DNA of 64,000 nt from Acidiferrobacteraceae bacterium (GTDB lineage: Bacteria > Pseudomonadota > Gammaproteobacteria > Arenicellales > UBA868): NCBI GenBank assembly GCA_002724185.1, contig PBOB01000021.1:1-64000 (forward strand), in the 5' to 3' direction. Within the stretch, counting starts at the first letter, position 1. Every line of letters begins with the position of its first letter. The notes below the pieces were generated by a model. That model made no database searches and was not told the DNA's origin. It worked only from the letters and a program-made list of their open reading frames with translations. Below, piece by piece: positions 46,171-56,460 of the stretch. A program made the position numbers and the translations under genes.

Positions 46171-47160
46171 ATGGGCGAACTATTAACTACAAAACCACTG
46201 CTCCAAGTTCAAAAGCTGAAACAGCATTTCCCGGTTACAGCTGGTCTGCTGCGTCGACAAGTAGGTACCATCAAAGCGATTGACGGCATCGACTTTGACC
46301 TAATGACACAACAGAATTTAGGTTTAGTTGGAGAAAGCGGTTGTGGTAAGACTACCTTGGCTAGAACTATCCTCCGACTCTACCAACCAACAGAAGGCAA
46401 GATTATCTTTGAGGGCATTGATATGACGCACTTAAAATCGTCGCGCTTGCGGTCTCTAAGAACAAGAATGCAAATGATATTCCAAGATCCACAGGACAGC
46501 TTAAACCCGCGAATGACAGTCGGAAGTATCATCGCTGAACCGCTTGATGAGCACACCTCTTTAAAAGGGAAAGAGCGCAGCGGTCGAGTGGAAGAACTAC
46601 TAGACGCCGTCGGCTTAAACCCACGATTCTCTAATCGATATCCCCACGAATTTTCCGGCGGGCAAAGACAAAGAATAGGAATTGCACGAGCGCTTAGCTT
46701 AAATCCCAAATTTATCATCTGTGATGAACCGATAGCGGCACTTGACGTGTCAATACAGGCCCAAGTCGTTAACTTACTTGAGGATTTACAAGAGAAGTTA
46801 GCGCTTACTTATCTGTTCATAAGTCACGATCTTGGCATGATCCGACACATCTCAAAGCGTGTAGCAGTGATGTATTTAGGAAAAATAGTAGAAGTTGGGC
46901 CAGCTAACGAACTATACACAAACGCACAGCATCCCTATACCAAGGCTTTGCTCTCTGCCGTGCCCTTGCATGACCCAGGGCGTGAGGCGAAGCGTGAACG
47001 AATTATCTTATCGGGGGATGTTCCAAGCCCCGCCAATCCACCGACTGGCTGCCCATTTCGGACTCGGTGCCCTGCGGTTGAGCCAAAATGCGCAATATCG
47101 GTGCCAAAAATGAAAGCAATCGGACAGGAACATCGCGTAGCCTGTCATTGTGTTATGTAA
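46171..47160 (+). CDS. oligopeptide/dipeptide ABC transporter ATPase (DppF/OppF type)
   Basis: A 329-residue ATPase with Walker A GESGCGKT, signature FSGGQRQR and Walker B FIICDEPIAALD, and a cysteine-bearing tail (CPFRTRCPAVEPKC). ATG 46171 is chosen because it follows the upstream stop by 8 bases; the in-frame ATG 46108 would create a long overlap and an atypical N-terminus. Pairs with the preceding ATPase. Confidence 0.88.
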   Translation: MGELLTTKPLLQVQKLKQHFPVTAGLLRRQVGTIKAIDGIDFDLMTQQNLGLVGESGCGKTTLARTILRLYQPTEGKIIFEGIDMTHLKSSRLRSLRTRMQMIFQDPQDSLNPRMTVGSIIAEPLDEHTSLKGKERSGRVEELLDAVGLNPRFSNRYPHEFSGGQRQRIGIARALSLNPKFIICDEPIAALDVSIQAQVVNLLEDLQEKLALTYLFISHDLGMIRHISKRVAVMYLGKIVEVGPANELYTNAQHPYTKALLSAVPLHDPGREAKRERIILSGDVPSPANPPTGCPFRTRCPAVEPKCAISVPKMKAIGQEHRVACHCVM

Positions 47161-47314
47161 GAATTGGGTGGACGTAGAACAAAATTCAAGCTACGGTGCT
47201 GTTTGGATGAGCTAGAAATGGTCGATCACTAAAGGTCTAGCTGAATCCACTGTATTTTGTAAAAATATGTAGGCGGGCTTTCGAGCCAGCCAAACACTCT
47301 ATAACAGGGAGGAA

Positions 47315-49045
47315 ATGGGAATGAGGAAACAAATTCTGTTTTGGGTTTCGCTGTTCGCGACGATTAGCATGGCTGGTAGTGCTTGGGCCGCTGACCGGGG
47401 GCGAGATGGTGAATTGAAGCTACTTTACTGGCAAGCACCATCGACTATGATGCCCTACCTATCGGGCGGAACCAAGGAGCTTGAAGCATCTTCTATTGTG
47501 ATTGAACCACTAGCTCGTTATGACAACGATGGGAAGATGTGGCCGTGGCTAGCTGAAGAAATTCCAACAGTTGAAAATGGTGGAGTCTCTAACGACTTTA
47601 CTTCAATAACCTGGAAAATAAAGAAGAATATCAAGTGGTCTGACGGTTCGGATCTAACATCTGAGGACGTCGTATTTACATATGAATATTGTACGCATCC
47701 AGATACGGGTTGCACACAAAGCAACTACTATAATGACATAGTTTCGGTAGAGGCATTAGATTCACATACGATAAGGATTAACTTTACCGTGGCCAAGCCT
47801 TTTCCATACAGCGCTTTTGTAGGATATAACGCACCGATTCTTCAAAAAGCACAATTCGAAAATTGTGTTGGGGCGAAAGCTCAAGAATGCACAGAAGAAA
47901 ACTTTCACCCGATTGGTACAGGGCCGTTCAAGGTAGTTGACTTCAAACCAAATGATGTGGTCGTCCTTGAGGCCAATAGCAACTATCGCGAAGAAGGAAA
48001 ACCTGCATTTTCAGGTGTTCTATTCAAAGGTGGTGGAGATGCAGCCTCTGCAGCCCGTGCCGTCCTTGAAACAGGTGAGATGCATTACGCCTGGAATCTG
48101 CAAGTCGAACCAGAAATCCTGAATAAGATGGCTGAGGGAGATAGCAAGGGGACGATAATTGCAGGATTCGGTACTGCAGTTGAAAGACTAATGGTGAACT
48201 TTACTAATCCAGACGCTGCTCTTGGTGAAGACAGAGCAGAGTATTTAGGTGGCAACAATAACCGAAATGCTCACCCGTTCCTTTCTGACTATGCGGTACG
48301 CCGAGCGCTCTCATTAGCGATTGATCGGCAAATACTTGTTGATGCTGGATATGGATTTGCAGGAAAGATAAGCTGTAATGTATTGCCCGCACCGGCTATT
48401 TATGCTTCTACTGCAAATGACGAGTGCAAGACGCAAAATGTTGATGAAGCAAACCGTCTACTTGATGAAGCAGGCTGGGCGCGTGGCTCTGATGGCGTTC
48501 GTGAAAAAGATGGTGTAAGGATATCTATTTTATATCAGACCTCAACCAATTCTGTTCGACAAGGAACCCAAGCTTTTATTAAGGAAATGTGGAAAGCTAT
48601 TGGTGTAGAAACAGAACTTCGAAACATCGATGCATCTGTCTTCTTTGGTGGGGATATTGGTAGTCCCGACACATATCAGAAATTCTATGCTGATATTGAA
48701 ATGTATACGAATACATTTAGTGGAACGGACCCTGAAGCGTACATGAATAGCTGGACATGTAAAGAAGTCGCACGCAGATCCAATAACTGGGGAGGCAACA
48801 ACATGCCTCGCTACTGCAACCCTGACTATGATGCACTTGCTACGCAGATGTCGAAAACTGCCAACCTCGATGAACGGATAAGATTGGCCAAGTCGATGAA
48901 TGACATGCTTATGCAAGATTACGCCATGATACCGCTTATCCATCGTGGTGGTGTTTCCGCATACTCCAACGATTTGATGGGACCCGTTGGAAACGAATGG
49001 GACTCAGAACTATGGAATATTGCGGATTGGCATATTCATAAGTAA
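47315..49045 (+). CDS. ABC transporter substrate-binding protein, family 5 (peptide/opine type)
   Basis: A 576-residue solute-binding protein with a signal peptide (hydrophobic to about residue 26, AWA-AD cleavage). The core (IKWSDGSDLTSEDVVFTYEY, GTGPFKVVDF) is typical of SBP family 5. A GGGAGG ribosome site at 47308-47312 is 8 bases from ATG 47321, so that Met, two codons after ATG 47315, may be the true start. A stable hairpin follows it. Substrate unknown; peptides, opines or nickel are usual. Confidence 0.9.
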   Translation: MGMRKQILFWVSLFATISMAGSAWAADRGRDGELKLLYWQAPSTMMPYLSGGTKELEASSIVIEPLARYDNDGKMWPWLAEEIPTVENGGVSNDFTSITWKIKKNIKWSDGSDLTSEDVVFTYEYCTHPDTGCTQSNYYNDIVSVEALDSHTIRINFTVAKPFPYSAFVGYNAPILQKAQFENCVGAKAQECTEENFHPIGTGPFKVVDFKPNDVVVLEANSNYREEGKPAFSGVLFKGGGDAASAARAVLETGEMHYAWNLQVEPEILNKMAEGDSKGTIIAGFGTAVERLMVNFTNPDAALGEDRAEYLGGNNNRNAHPFLSDYAVRRALSLAIDRQILVDAGYGFAGKISCNVLPAPAIYASTANDECKTQNVDEANRLLDEAGWARGSDGVREKDGVRISILYQTSTNSVRQGTQAFIKEMWKAIGVETELRNIDASVFFGGDIGSPDTYQKFYADIEMYTNTFSGTDPEAYMNSWTCKEVARRSNNWGGNNMPRYCNPDYDALATQMSKTANLDERIRLAKSMNDMLMQDYAMIPLIHRGGVSAYSNDLMGPVGNEWDSELWNIADWHIHK

Positions 49046-49063
49046 CTCTATATCTGGAATGTT

Positions 49064-49103
49064 AGTTGGGTGGTTTGCGACTAAAGATCGCAAGCCACCC
49101 ACT
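49064..49103 (+). terminator. stable hairpin after the substrate-binding protein gene
   Basis: GGGTGGTTTGCGA (49068-49080) pairs with TCGCAAGCCACCC (49088-49100) with a single G-U pair, a 7-base loop and an outer AGT/ACT pairing. There is no T run, so it is probably a 3' stabiliser or attenuator that raises binding-protein mRNA over the permease genes, as in the tmo operon. Confidence 0.7.
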
Positions 49104-49132
49104 TACACCACCAACTCCTAGGTGTTTCGAAA

Positions 49133-50146
49133 TTGGTTCAGTACATTATCAGACGTCTCCTATCGGCAATACCAACACTGCTGATTATTAGTTTCGTCAT
49201 CTTTGCAATTCTTGATCTTGCGCCTGGTGATCCAACTGGTAATTTACCAATGACCGTCCCCCCAGAGGTACGCGAAAAAATTCGCTTGTCTCTTGGGCTA
49301 GGCGAACCAATGCATATACGCTACTACAAGTGGCTGGTTCAATTCTTTGTAAACGAACCACTCAATATAATAGAACACAGTTTTGGCATCGTTATTGGTG
49401 ATGGAGAAAACCGAACTCGTATTTTGTCATGGGCGACTCGTAGCCCAGTTATCGATTTAATAGTAGAGCGGACACCACAAACTCTGTGGGTAGTAGGCCT
49501 TTCTTATCTTTTCGGAATCTTAATGGCTATCCCGATTGGAATCATTCAAGCATATCGACAATATTCATTATTTGATCAAATTGGTACTTTTGTGGCAATG
49601 ATTGGATTTTCTGTGCCAACATTCTTTACTGGCGTGGTAGCTATAATTATTTTTAGTGTTCAGCTGAAGTGGTTTCCAATGATTTATGACACAACCTTGG
49701 AGGTAAATAGCTGGAACAATTTCGTCCTGCAAGTGAAACAAATGATAATGCCGGTTACTGTACTAGCATTCTATCAAGCATCACAACTAAGTCGATTCAT
49801 GCGAGCATCAATCCTTGATAATCTCAATCTCGACTATGTAAGAACTGCTCGTGCGAAAGGTCGCAAAGAAAATGCTGTATTGATGATTCATGTGCTACGA
49901 AATAGCTTGATCCCCGTCGTTACATTGATCGCACTTGGAATTCCTAGTATTTTTGGTGGCGCCATCATCACGGAACAAATTTTTCGAGTTAATGGGCTCG
50001 GTCAACTGCTAATTATTGCTATACAAGGAGCTGATATACCGACTGTCCAAACTTTGACTTTTCTGTTTGCCGTCTTAATTGTTATTTTTAATCTAATCGC
50101 TGACGTTCTCTATGGAATGTTAGACCCTAGAATTCGTTATGACTAA
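49133..50146 (+). CDS. ABC transporter permease (DppB type)
   Basis: A 337-residue inner-membrane protein starting at TTG 49133. The N-terminus MVQYIIRRLLSAIPTLLIISFVIF is a DppB hallmark, and the EAA-type loop (DYVRTARAKGRKEN) lies near residue 238. It overlaps the next permease gene by 8 bases. It forms a channel with the DppC-type partner. Confidence 0.9.
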   Translation: MVQYIIRRLLSAIPTLLIISFVIFAILDLAPGDPTGNLPMTVPPEVREKIRLSLGLGEPMHIRYYKWLVQFFVNEPLNIIEHSFGIVIGDGENRTRILSWATRSPVIDLIVERTPQTLWVVGLSYLFGILMAIPIGIIQAYRQYSLFDQIGTFVAMIGFSVPTFFTGVVAIIIFSVQLKWFPMIYDTTLEVNSWNNFVLQVKQMIMPVTVLAFYQASQLSRFMRASILDNLNLDYVRTARAKGRKENAVLMIHVLRNSLIPVVTLIALGIPSIFGGAIITEQIFRVNGLGQLLIIAIQGADIPTVQTLTFLFAVLIVIFNLIADVLYGMLDPRIRYD

Positions 50147-51086
50147 ACCTTCAGCCAGCCTGTCAAAACAATCGTTACTAGATTCTGATGGAACACGCCT
50201 AGAACTGGAACATCGATCGATGTGGACAGATGTTTGGCGTCAATTCCGCAAACATAAAGGGGCTCTAGCGGGTGTTTTTGTATTTGTATTTATCAGTGTC
50301 GCTGTTTTCGTAGGACCTATAATTCACGGGGTAGATCCTAATGCAATCGATTTCACAGCCAGAAATCTTGGGCCAGTATGGTCGCATCCCTTAGGTACTG
50401 ACAATATTGGGCACGATACACTTGCCCAGATGCTGGCTGGCGGACAGGTTTCTTTGGCTGTTGGGCTCTCTGCGGCATTTATTGCTTTGCTACTTGGAAC
50501 ACTAATCGGAGTATTAGCTGGATTCTTCAAGGCGCTAGACGGACCATTAATGAGATTCACAGATCTCTTTCTTGCACTGCCAATCTTGCCACTTCTTCTG
50601 GTAACAATTCTACTGTTCCGAGATAGTCTGAGAGCAACTTTTGGACCTGAAACAGGCATCTTCCTTTTGATAGTCTCAATCATCGGGGTAACCAGTTGGA
50701 TGCATACAGCCCGAGTTGTTCGGGGTGACGTACTAAGTATCAAAGAAAGAGAGTTTGTAACAGCCGCCCATAGCATAGGAACACGCCGACATAGAATTGT
50801 TTTTAGACATATCTTACCGAATGTCCTAAGCCCGATAATGGTATCAGCAACTCTCGGTATAGCAAACGCTATAATTACAGAATCCGCTTTGTCGTTTCTG
50901 GGTCTTGGGTTTCCACCTGATTTCCCAACATGGGGTCGACTACTTTATGATGGAACCAACTTCATACAAATTACTCCATCTAGAGTGATTTGGCCTGGCC
51001 TTTTTATTGCTCTAACGGTCTTGAGTGTTAACTATATTGGTGACGGATTGCGTGATGCTCTAGATCCTCGGCTTCGTGGACGCTAA
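50139..51086 (+). CDS. ABC transporter permease (DppC type)
   Basis: A 315-residue permease. Its N-terminal HKGALAGVFVFVFISVAVF helix, the loop HPLGTDNIGHDTLAQMLAGG and the EAA motif EFVTAAHSIGTRRHRIV are DppC-like. It closes the importer operon, 97 bases before the PLP dehydratase-like gene, so catabolic genes may be expressed with it. Confidence 0.9.
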   Translation: MTKPSASLSKQSLLDSDGTRLELEHRSMWTDVWRQFRKHKGALAGVFVFVFISVAVFVGPIIHGVDPNAIDFTARNLGPVWSHPLGTDNIGHDTLAQMLAGGQVSLAVGLSAAFIALLLGTLIGVLAGFFKALDGPLMRFTDLFLALPILPLLLVTILLFRDSLRATFGPETGIFLLIVSIIGVTSWMHTARVVRGDVLSIKEREFVTAAHSIGTRRHRIVFRHILPNVLSPIMVSATLGIANAIITESALSFLGLGFPPDFPTWGRLLYDGTNFIQITPSRVIWPGLFIALTVLSVNYIGDGLRDALDPRLRGR

Positions 51087-51182
51087 CTAGCAGCTTAATC
51101 AATTTGACATACTAATTGTATTTAGCTGATCAACTACCCGACAAGCAATACCGAATTTAACCACTCGAATTTAATATCTGTC

Positions 51183-52196
51183 ATGACAAAAACTGGTATA
51201 CCTAACCTAAGTCTTTATGAACTTACCTCAGCAAGTAAACGAATCAGAGATTACGTTGATAAAACACCACTTTTTTGCTGGCAAAAACCGCCGATTCGCG
51301 GACAATTTGCTAATGGCAATTTATATCTCAAGCTGGAGTTTCTACAGCGAACAGGCAGCTTTAAAGCTAGGGGCGCCATCAATAATATTCTGACAAAACC
51401 CGCAGCTCAAGGCAGCCAGGGCGTGACTACTGTTAGTGCTGGAAATCATGCAATAGCAGTCGCATATGCCGCAAAAGCTCTCAATGTCCCTGCTAAAGTA
51501 TTGATGCACAAAACTGCTAGTCCGTTTCGTATAGAAAAATGCAAGGCATATGGCGCGGAGGTACTTCTAGTAGATGATATTAATAAAGCTTTTGCACTAT
51601 TGGAAGAAATCGCAGCCAATGAAAATCGTATGATTATTCATCCTTTTGATAGTATCCGAACGTTACAAGGAACGGGAACTCTAGGCCTCGAAATTGGTGA
51701 GGAATTAACAGATCTCGATGCTGTCGTGGTTGCAGTCGGTGGTGGAGGGCTAATTGGTGGCGTTGGAAGTGCTTTGAAACAGATGTATCCATCGATTAAA
51801 GTAATCGGTGTTGAACCAACGGGAGCAGATGGACTGACACAGAGCCTTTCACAGGGCAAACCTCTTGAAAATGTAACAGTTAATACGATTGCTGATAGTA
51901 TGGGTGCACCACTACACTGCGAGAGAAGCTTTAAAGTATGTCAACAAGTAATCGACCAAATGGTATTAGTAAAAGATGATGAAATGTGTGACGCCATGGC
52001 ATTCGTATATGACAATCTGAAATTCGCTCTTGAGCCAGCTGGTGCAGCAGTTGTCGCTGCTATTAACGGCCCACTGTGTGGCCAACTAATAGGCAAGAAA
52101 GTCGCTGCTATTCTTTGTGGAAGTAATATTGATGAACAAGCCTGGGCCACGCTACTAGCACGCGGACGGCAGAACGGCTTTAGGCATCGAACATAG
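51183..52196 (+). CDS. PLP-dependent serine/threonine dehydratase-like enzyme
   Basis: A 337-residue fold-type II PLP enzyme. Lys61 in TGSFKARGA would form the Schiff base, and GGGGLIGG near residue 187 binds the phosphate. The family covers serine/threonine dehydratases, serine racemase, beta-hydroxyaspartate dehydratase and EutB. It follows the ABC importer by 97 bases. RidA at 56.5 kb fits, since these dehydratases release reactive enamines. The exact substrate is undetermined. Confidence 0.85.
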   Translation: MTKTGIPNLSLYELTSASKRIRDYVDKTPLFCWQKPPIRGQFANGNLYLKLEFLQRTGSFKARGAINNILTKPAAQGSQGVTTVSAGNHAIAVAYAAKALNVPAKVLMHKTASPFRIEKCKAYGAEVLLVDDINKAFALLEEIAANENRMIIHPFDSIRTLQGTGTLGLEIGEELTDLDAVVVAVGGGGLIGGVGSALKQMYPSIKVIGVEPTGADGLTQSLSQGKPLENVTVNTIADSMGAPLHCERSFKVCQQVIDQMVLVKDDEMCDAMAFVYDNLKFALEPAGAAVVAAINGPLCGQLIGKKVAAILCGSNIDEQAWATLLARGRQNGFRHRT

Positions 52197-52197
52197 A

Positions 52198-53415
52198 TTA
52201 CTGCCTGCCCCCCTGCTCCTCTACAGCAGACTTCAACCTAAAGAGCGCGATCTCTAATAGAGAGCGAGGACATGCAAGGTTAACACGAATAAAGCCCTCC
52301 CCTTCAGGGCCAAATATAGAACCTTCGTCCAGATAAAGCCGAGCATCGCGCATCATCATACTTTGTAACTCAGGATCGCTGAGACCTAATTTTCGGCAAT
52401 CGATCCACGAAAGATACGTCGCCTCAGCTGGTATTACGTGCAGTAGTGGAACGTGTTGTGCAATAAACTGACGAGTATATTCGTGATTATCTGAAATATA
52501 TGAGAGAACCTCACTGAGCCAATTCTCACCAGATTCATATGCTGCTTGTGTCGCAACAAGGCCTAGCGGATTAAGTCCCCACAGGCCTGTTGATAATATT
52601 TCCGACTTCATTTCTGCTCTTAGAGCTGCATCTGGAATAATAAGATTCGAGGTTTTTAATCCAGCGAGGTTGAATGTTTTGCTCGCAGCCGTGCAGATTA
52701 TACTGTTCTTAGTAATCGTCGGATCCAACATTCCATAGCTACTTAACTGGTATCCGGGCAATACCAGATCTCCATGAATTTCATCCGAGATAACCAATAC
52801 CTGATGTCGAGTACAAATCTCACCAAATTTAGAAAGCTCTTTTGTTGACCAGGCTCGACCAACTGGATTATGCGGATTACACAGGATAGCTAACTTGACA
52901 TCATGATCTTTAATTTTCTTTTCAAGATCACTGAAGTTCATTTCATAACAATCATCTACCAGTTGGAGGGAATTGGATACGACCTGCCGACCATTGTTAG
53001 CTACAGCATACGAAAATGGGTAATAAACTGGGCGCTGAATTAATACACTATCCCGCGATGTCGTGAACCGCCTAACTATCATGTGGAGCGCCGGAACGAT
53101 CCCTACGGTTGGGACGATCCAATCGGGATCTATACTCAAACCATGACGTGTCTCCATCCAGGTAGAAACTGCTTGAAGATACCTTTCAGTTTTACCTGCA
53201 TAACCATATATACCTCGCTCTACACGCTCACGTAATGCTGAAATGATCGGCTCAGCAACCCTAAAATCCATATCCGCTACCCACATCGGCAAAGTACGAT
53301 TATCACCCAGGCGCGCGTCAGTACCATCCCAAGGCTGTGGCTCCCCATCCTTAACAATGAATTCCCACTTCAGTGAACTTAAACCTCGATGGTCCCACTC
53401 AATATCAAAATCCAT
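52198..53415 (-). CDS. MalY/PatB-type aminotransferase or C-S lyase
   Basis: A 405-residue fold-type I PLP enzyme. The cofactor lysine is Lys246 in CTAASKTFNL. The N-terminal LPMWVADMDF, the PRPVYYPF-like IQRPVYYPF and DEIHGDL are typical of the MalY/PatB group, which includes cystathionine beta-lyases. It is convergent with the PLP dehydratase, the stops 1 base apart. The natural substrate may be a sulfur- or amino-substituted amino acid. Confidence 0.88.
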   Translation of the reverse strand: MDFDIEWDHRGLSSLKWEFIVKDGEPQPWDGTDARLGDNRTLPMWVADMDFRVAEPIISALRERVERGIYGYAGKTERYLQAVSTWMETRHGLSIDPDWIVPTVGIVPALHMIVRRFTTSRDSVLIQRPVYYPFSYAVANNGRQVVSNSLQLVDDCYEMNFSDLEKKIKDHDVKLAILCNPHNPVGRAWSTKELSKFGEICTRHQVLVISDEIHGDLVLPGYQLSSYGMLDPTITKNSIICTAASKTFNLAGLKTSNLIIPDAALRAEMKSEILSTGLWGLNPLGLVATQAAYESGENWLSEVLSYISDNHEYTRQFIAQHVPLLHVIPAEATYLSWIDCRKLGLSDPELQSMMMRDARLYLDEGSIFGPEGEGFIRVNLACPRSLLEIALFRLKSAVEEQGGRQ

Positions 53416-53609
53416 AATTATCCTGATTAGACTTATTCGGTTTGTTTACACCTAACGATAGTACGTCACGTAATCAAAAACAACTACATGATTCTGTGTC
53501 GGGATAAGTCACCAATCAATACAATGACCTCACTCCGAATAGCAATTATTTTCAGTAATGGCTGAATCATGCTGACCACTCAGCTTACTGAGATCTACCC
53601 CATATTACA

Positions 53610-53885
53610 CTAATGAGTGAAACTATTAGACACCAACTGAAACACACGCTCAACATTACTGTACAGATTACTACTTCCAAGAACTGATTGAAGCATCTCC
53701 CTCGCCTCAACCATTCCCCGAAGTACATCAGCTTGTATATGATCTGCACCCCTCTTGCTTGATATGGAAGATCTAAAACCTCGGATCAGCATTACCGAGA
53801 CCTGATCCTGCAGCCAGGGCTTGGTATCTCTAACGGTGGATATCGTGCCATAAACCCTCGGTATTAACTTGCCAACTAAATTCAA
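53610..53885 (-). CDS. small hypothetical ORF
   Basis: A 91-residue frame from TTG 53885 with no clear ribosome site. The composition is protein-like but no family or motif is recognised. It lies in a 640-base gap between the MalY-type gene and the hydroxyacid dehydrogenase gene. It may be a remnant or a chance ORF. Confidence 0.3.
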   Translation of the reverse strand: MNLVGKLIPRVYGTISTVRDTKPWLQDQVSVMLIRGFRSSISSKRGADHIQADVLRGMVEAREMLQSVLGSSNLYSNVERVFQLVSNSFTH

Positions 53886-54058
53886 GAAACATTGTAATCA
53901 AAAAACATAACTTGAAATGATATTCTATTGCTATACTGACATTTCTATACACAGACTTTCTTATGGTTTTAATAAAAACATTTTTGCTGTCTCCAAAATG
54001 TACAATCTAATTCTCTTTGCTTTAATCAATAGCACCAAACTCACTACTTATAAATTTT

Positions 54059-55036
54059 ATGACTATGAATAAACCGAAAGTTTTTGTTACGAGACGCTGG
54101 CCCGCTCGAGTCGAGCAACAATTAAGTGACCTATTTGATGCAACCTTAAACACGGATGATTATCCTCTGAGTCTGTCCGAATTAATTGATGCTATGCAAA
54201 ATTCTGATGCTGTTTTACCAACGGTATCAGATCGAATAACTGCTGAAGTCTTGACTGTGCAACCACGTCAAACACAGATCATTGCGAGTTTTGGAGTTGG
54301 ATTTAATCATATTGACCTAGATGCCGCTAAGTCCGAAGGACTAACTGTAACAAATACGCCGGATGTTCTAACTGACTGTACGGCTGACCTAGCCATAACC
54401 CTTATGCTCTCTCTCGCGAGAAGAGCGGGAGAGGGCGAAAGACATGTCCGAAATGGCTCCTGGAGCGGCTGGCGGCCTACTCATATGATGGCAACTAGAG
54501 TCACAGGTAAAAAGCTTGGCCTTGTTGGCATGGGTCGGATTGCCAGAGCTGTTGCTAAACGTGCGCACCAAGGATTTGAGATGGAGGTTTCATTTTATGA
54601 CCCATTTCTACCTCCCCAGGAGATGCTTAGCAATATAGAAGCCAACAGTTGCAAGAGCCTTGAGCAACTACTATCAAGCTCTGATTTTATATCAATTCAC
54701 TGTCCGGGAAGCAAAGAAACACACCACCTCATTGATGCCAATGCTATTAGTCATATACAGCCACATGCCTTCCTCATAAACACGGCTCGGGGTGATGTAA
54801 TTGATGAGCAAGCTCTTGTGACAGCACTCAACAATAACCAGATTGCTGGTGCAGCTCTTGACGTATATGAGTTTGAGCCTGTTATCGATGATGAATTGCT
54901 AGCCATGGACAATGTCGTGCTTTTACCACATCTAGGAAGCGCTACGCTTGAAACTCGAGAGGCCATGGGCATGCGGGTTATTGAAAACTTGAAAGCATTT
55001 TTCGCCGGAGAACAGCCTCCGGACAAACTCATATAA
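54059..55036 (+). CDS. D-2-hydroxyacid dehydrogenase (glyoxylate/hydroxypyruvate reductase type)
   Basis: A 325-residue NAD(P)-dependent dehydrogenase. Nucleotide-binding GLVGMGRIA at residues 154-162; catalytic Arg in NTARGDVID, Glu in EFEP, His in LLPHLGSAT. The group reduces glyoxylate or hydroxypyruvate. It precedes glycerate kinase with a 40-base gap, as expected for the hydroxypyruvate to glycerate to 2-phosphoglycerate route. Confidence 0.88.
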   Translation: MTMNKPKVFVTRRWPARVEQQLSDLFDATLNTDDYPLSLSELIDAMQNSDAVLPTVSDRITAEVLTVQPRQTQIIASFGVGFNHIDLDAAKSEGLTVTNTPDVLTDCTADLAITLMLSLARRAGEGERHVRNGSWSGWRPTHMMATRVTGKKLGLVGMGRIARAVAKRAHQGFEMEVSFYDPFLPPQEMLSNIEANSCKSLEQLLSSSDFISIHCPGSKETHHLIDANAISHIQPHAFLINTARGDVIDEQALVTALNNNQIAGAALDVYEFEPVIDDELLAMDNVVLLPHLGSATLETREAMGMRVIENLKAFFAGEQPPDKLI

Positions 55037-55076
55037 CAAAGTACATATACTAACTCGGCGCTTCTTTGCCTACACT

Positions 55077-56450
55077 TTGGATTCTCCACTTCCAAACGTT
55101 CTGATGAAAGATCTGTCTATAGAAACAAGGAACGACGCTAAGTCCATCTTTATGGCTGGCGTAAATTCGGCTCACCCAAAAGAAGCAATCGTTAATACAC
55201 TGTCGTGTAAAACTACAAATGAAGACGCAGATCGTTCGGTGATCCAATCATTGGAGTCAGGTAATTTTGATAGTGTAATCATCTTAGCATTTGGTAAAGC
55301 CGCCATATTAATGACGGAAGGCGCGCTAAGCTGCATCTCTCCGCAATTCATATCAGAAACACCTCTTGTTATAACAAATTACGAGAATCTCGAATTTCGT
55401 AACAATATGGAGATACTTGGGGCGAGTCACCCTATACCGAACAATGACGGTTTGAATGCAGCTAAACATGTTGTCAAAATAATCAGTCGAGCAAAGAAGG
55501 GGCAACTAGTGCTTGCGCTAATTAGTGGAGGCGCTTCAGCCCTATTACCCTCACCCCCATCTTCCATTAGCCTTGAAGAGAAATGTGCAACTACCCAATT
55601 ACTTTTGGATAGCGGCGCTAGTATTCATGAAATAAACACCGTTCGCAAACATATTTCAACTCTTAAAGGAGGTCAATTTGCTGGATTAGTTAGGCCTGCG
55701 TCTCTCCACTCTCTCATACTTTCTGACGTCCTGGACAATAACCCCACCACTATCGCAAGTGGGATGGCTAGCGGTGATCCCACAACTTTTTCTGAATCAA
55801 TTGCAATATGTCGGCGAAATAATTTATGGGGATATATTCCGAACTCAGTCAAGAAATACTTAGAAGATGGTTTGCGCGGGATAATTAGAGAAACACCCTC
55901 ACCTGACAATAGTATTTTTGACGGTGTAGGGCACACCATCGTGGGTAGCAACACTATAAGCCTCTATGCAATGAACCGAAAGGCTAAAGCACTCGGATAT
56001 AGAACTCAGATAATTAGCAAATCTCTTGCTGGAGAGGCACGAAATGCTGGCGAAAATCTTGCGTCATACCTGTTGGAACCAGTTCAAGCTCCCACCGCCT
56101 ATCTAGCCGGAGGAGAAACCACTGTTAATGTAACTGGCGCTGGTGTAGGGGGTCGTAATCAAGAGCTTTCGCTAGCATTTGCTCTAAAAGCACATACCAT
56201 GCCGAATCAACAACCTTGGGTCTTTTTGAGTGCCGGGACTGATGGAATTGATGGACCAACAGACGCTGCTGGTGGTATCGTTGACCAAGAAACTATCCTT
56301 CGAATTTCTGGGACGGGACAAGATCCGGAACAAATGCTCGTCAACAATGATGCATATCACGCATTGACTTGCTCCTCTGATATTCTGATCACTGGGTCAA
56401 CCGGAACAAATGTGGCTGATTTACAGGTGCTTCTAGTGCATCCAATTTAG
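55077..56450 (+). CDS. glycerate 2-kinase (MOFRL family)
   Basis: A 457-residue kinase of the GckA/MOFRL type. Signature pieces are LISGGASALLPSPP, GGRNQELSLAFAL and SAGTDGIDGPTDAAG. It phosphorylates glycerate to 2-phosphoglycerate. TTG 55077 is the long start; ATG 55104 gives a shorter but family-like N-terminus. It is tightly grouped with the hydroxyacid dehydrogenase and RidA. Confidence 0.88.
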   Translation: MDSPLPNVLMKDLSIETRNDAKSIFMAGVNSAHPKEAIVNTLSCKTTNEDADRSVIQSLESGNFDSVIILAFGKAAILMTEGALSCISPQFISETPLVITNYENLEFRNNMEILGASHPIPNNDGLNAAKHVVKIISRAKKGQLVLALISGGASALLPSPPSSISLEEKCATTQLLLDSGASIHEINTVRKHISTLKGGQFAGLVRPASLHSLILSDVLDNNPTTIASGMASGDPTTFSESIAICRRNNLWGYIPNSVKKYLEDGLRGIIRETPSPDNSIFDGVGHTIVGSNTISLYAMNRKAKALGYRTQIISKSLAGEARNAGENLASYLLEPVQAPTAYLAGGETTVNVTGAGVGGRNQELSLAFALKAHTMPNQQPWVFLSAGTDGIDGPTDAAGGIVDQETILRISGTGQDPEQMLVNNDAYHALTCSSDILITGSTGTNVADLQVLLVHPI

Positions 56451-56460
56451 GACTCCGACT

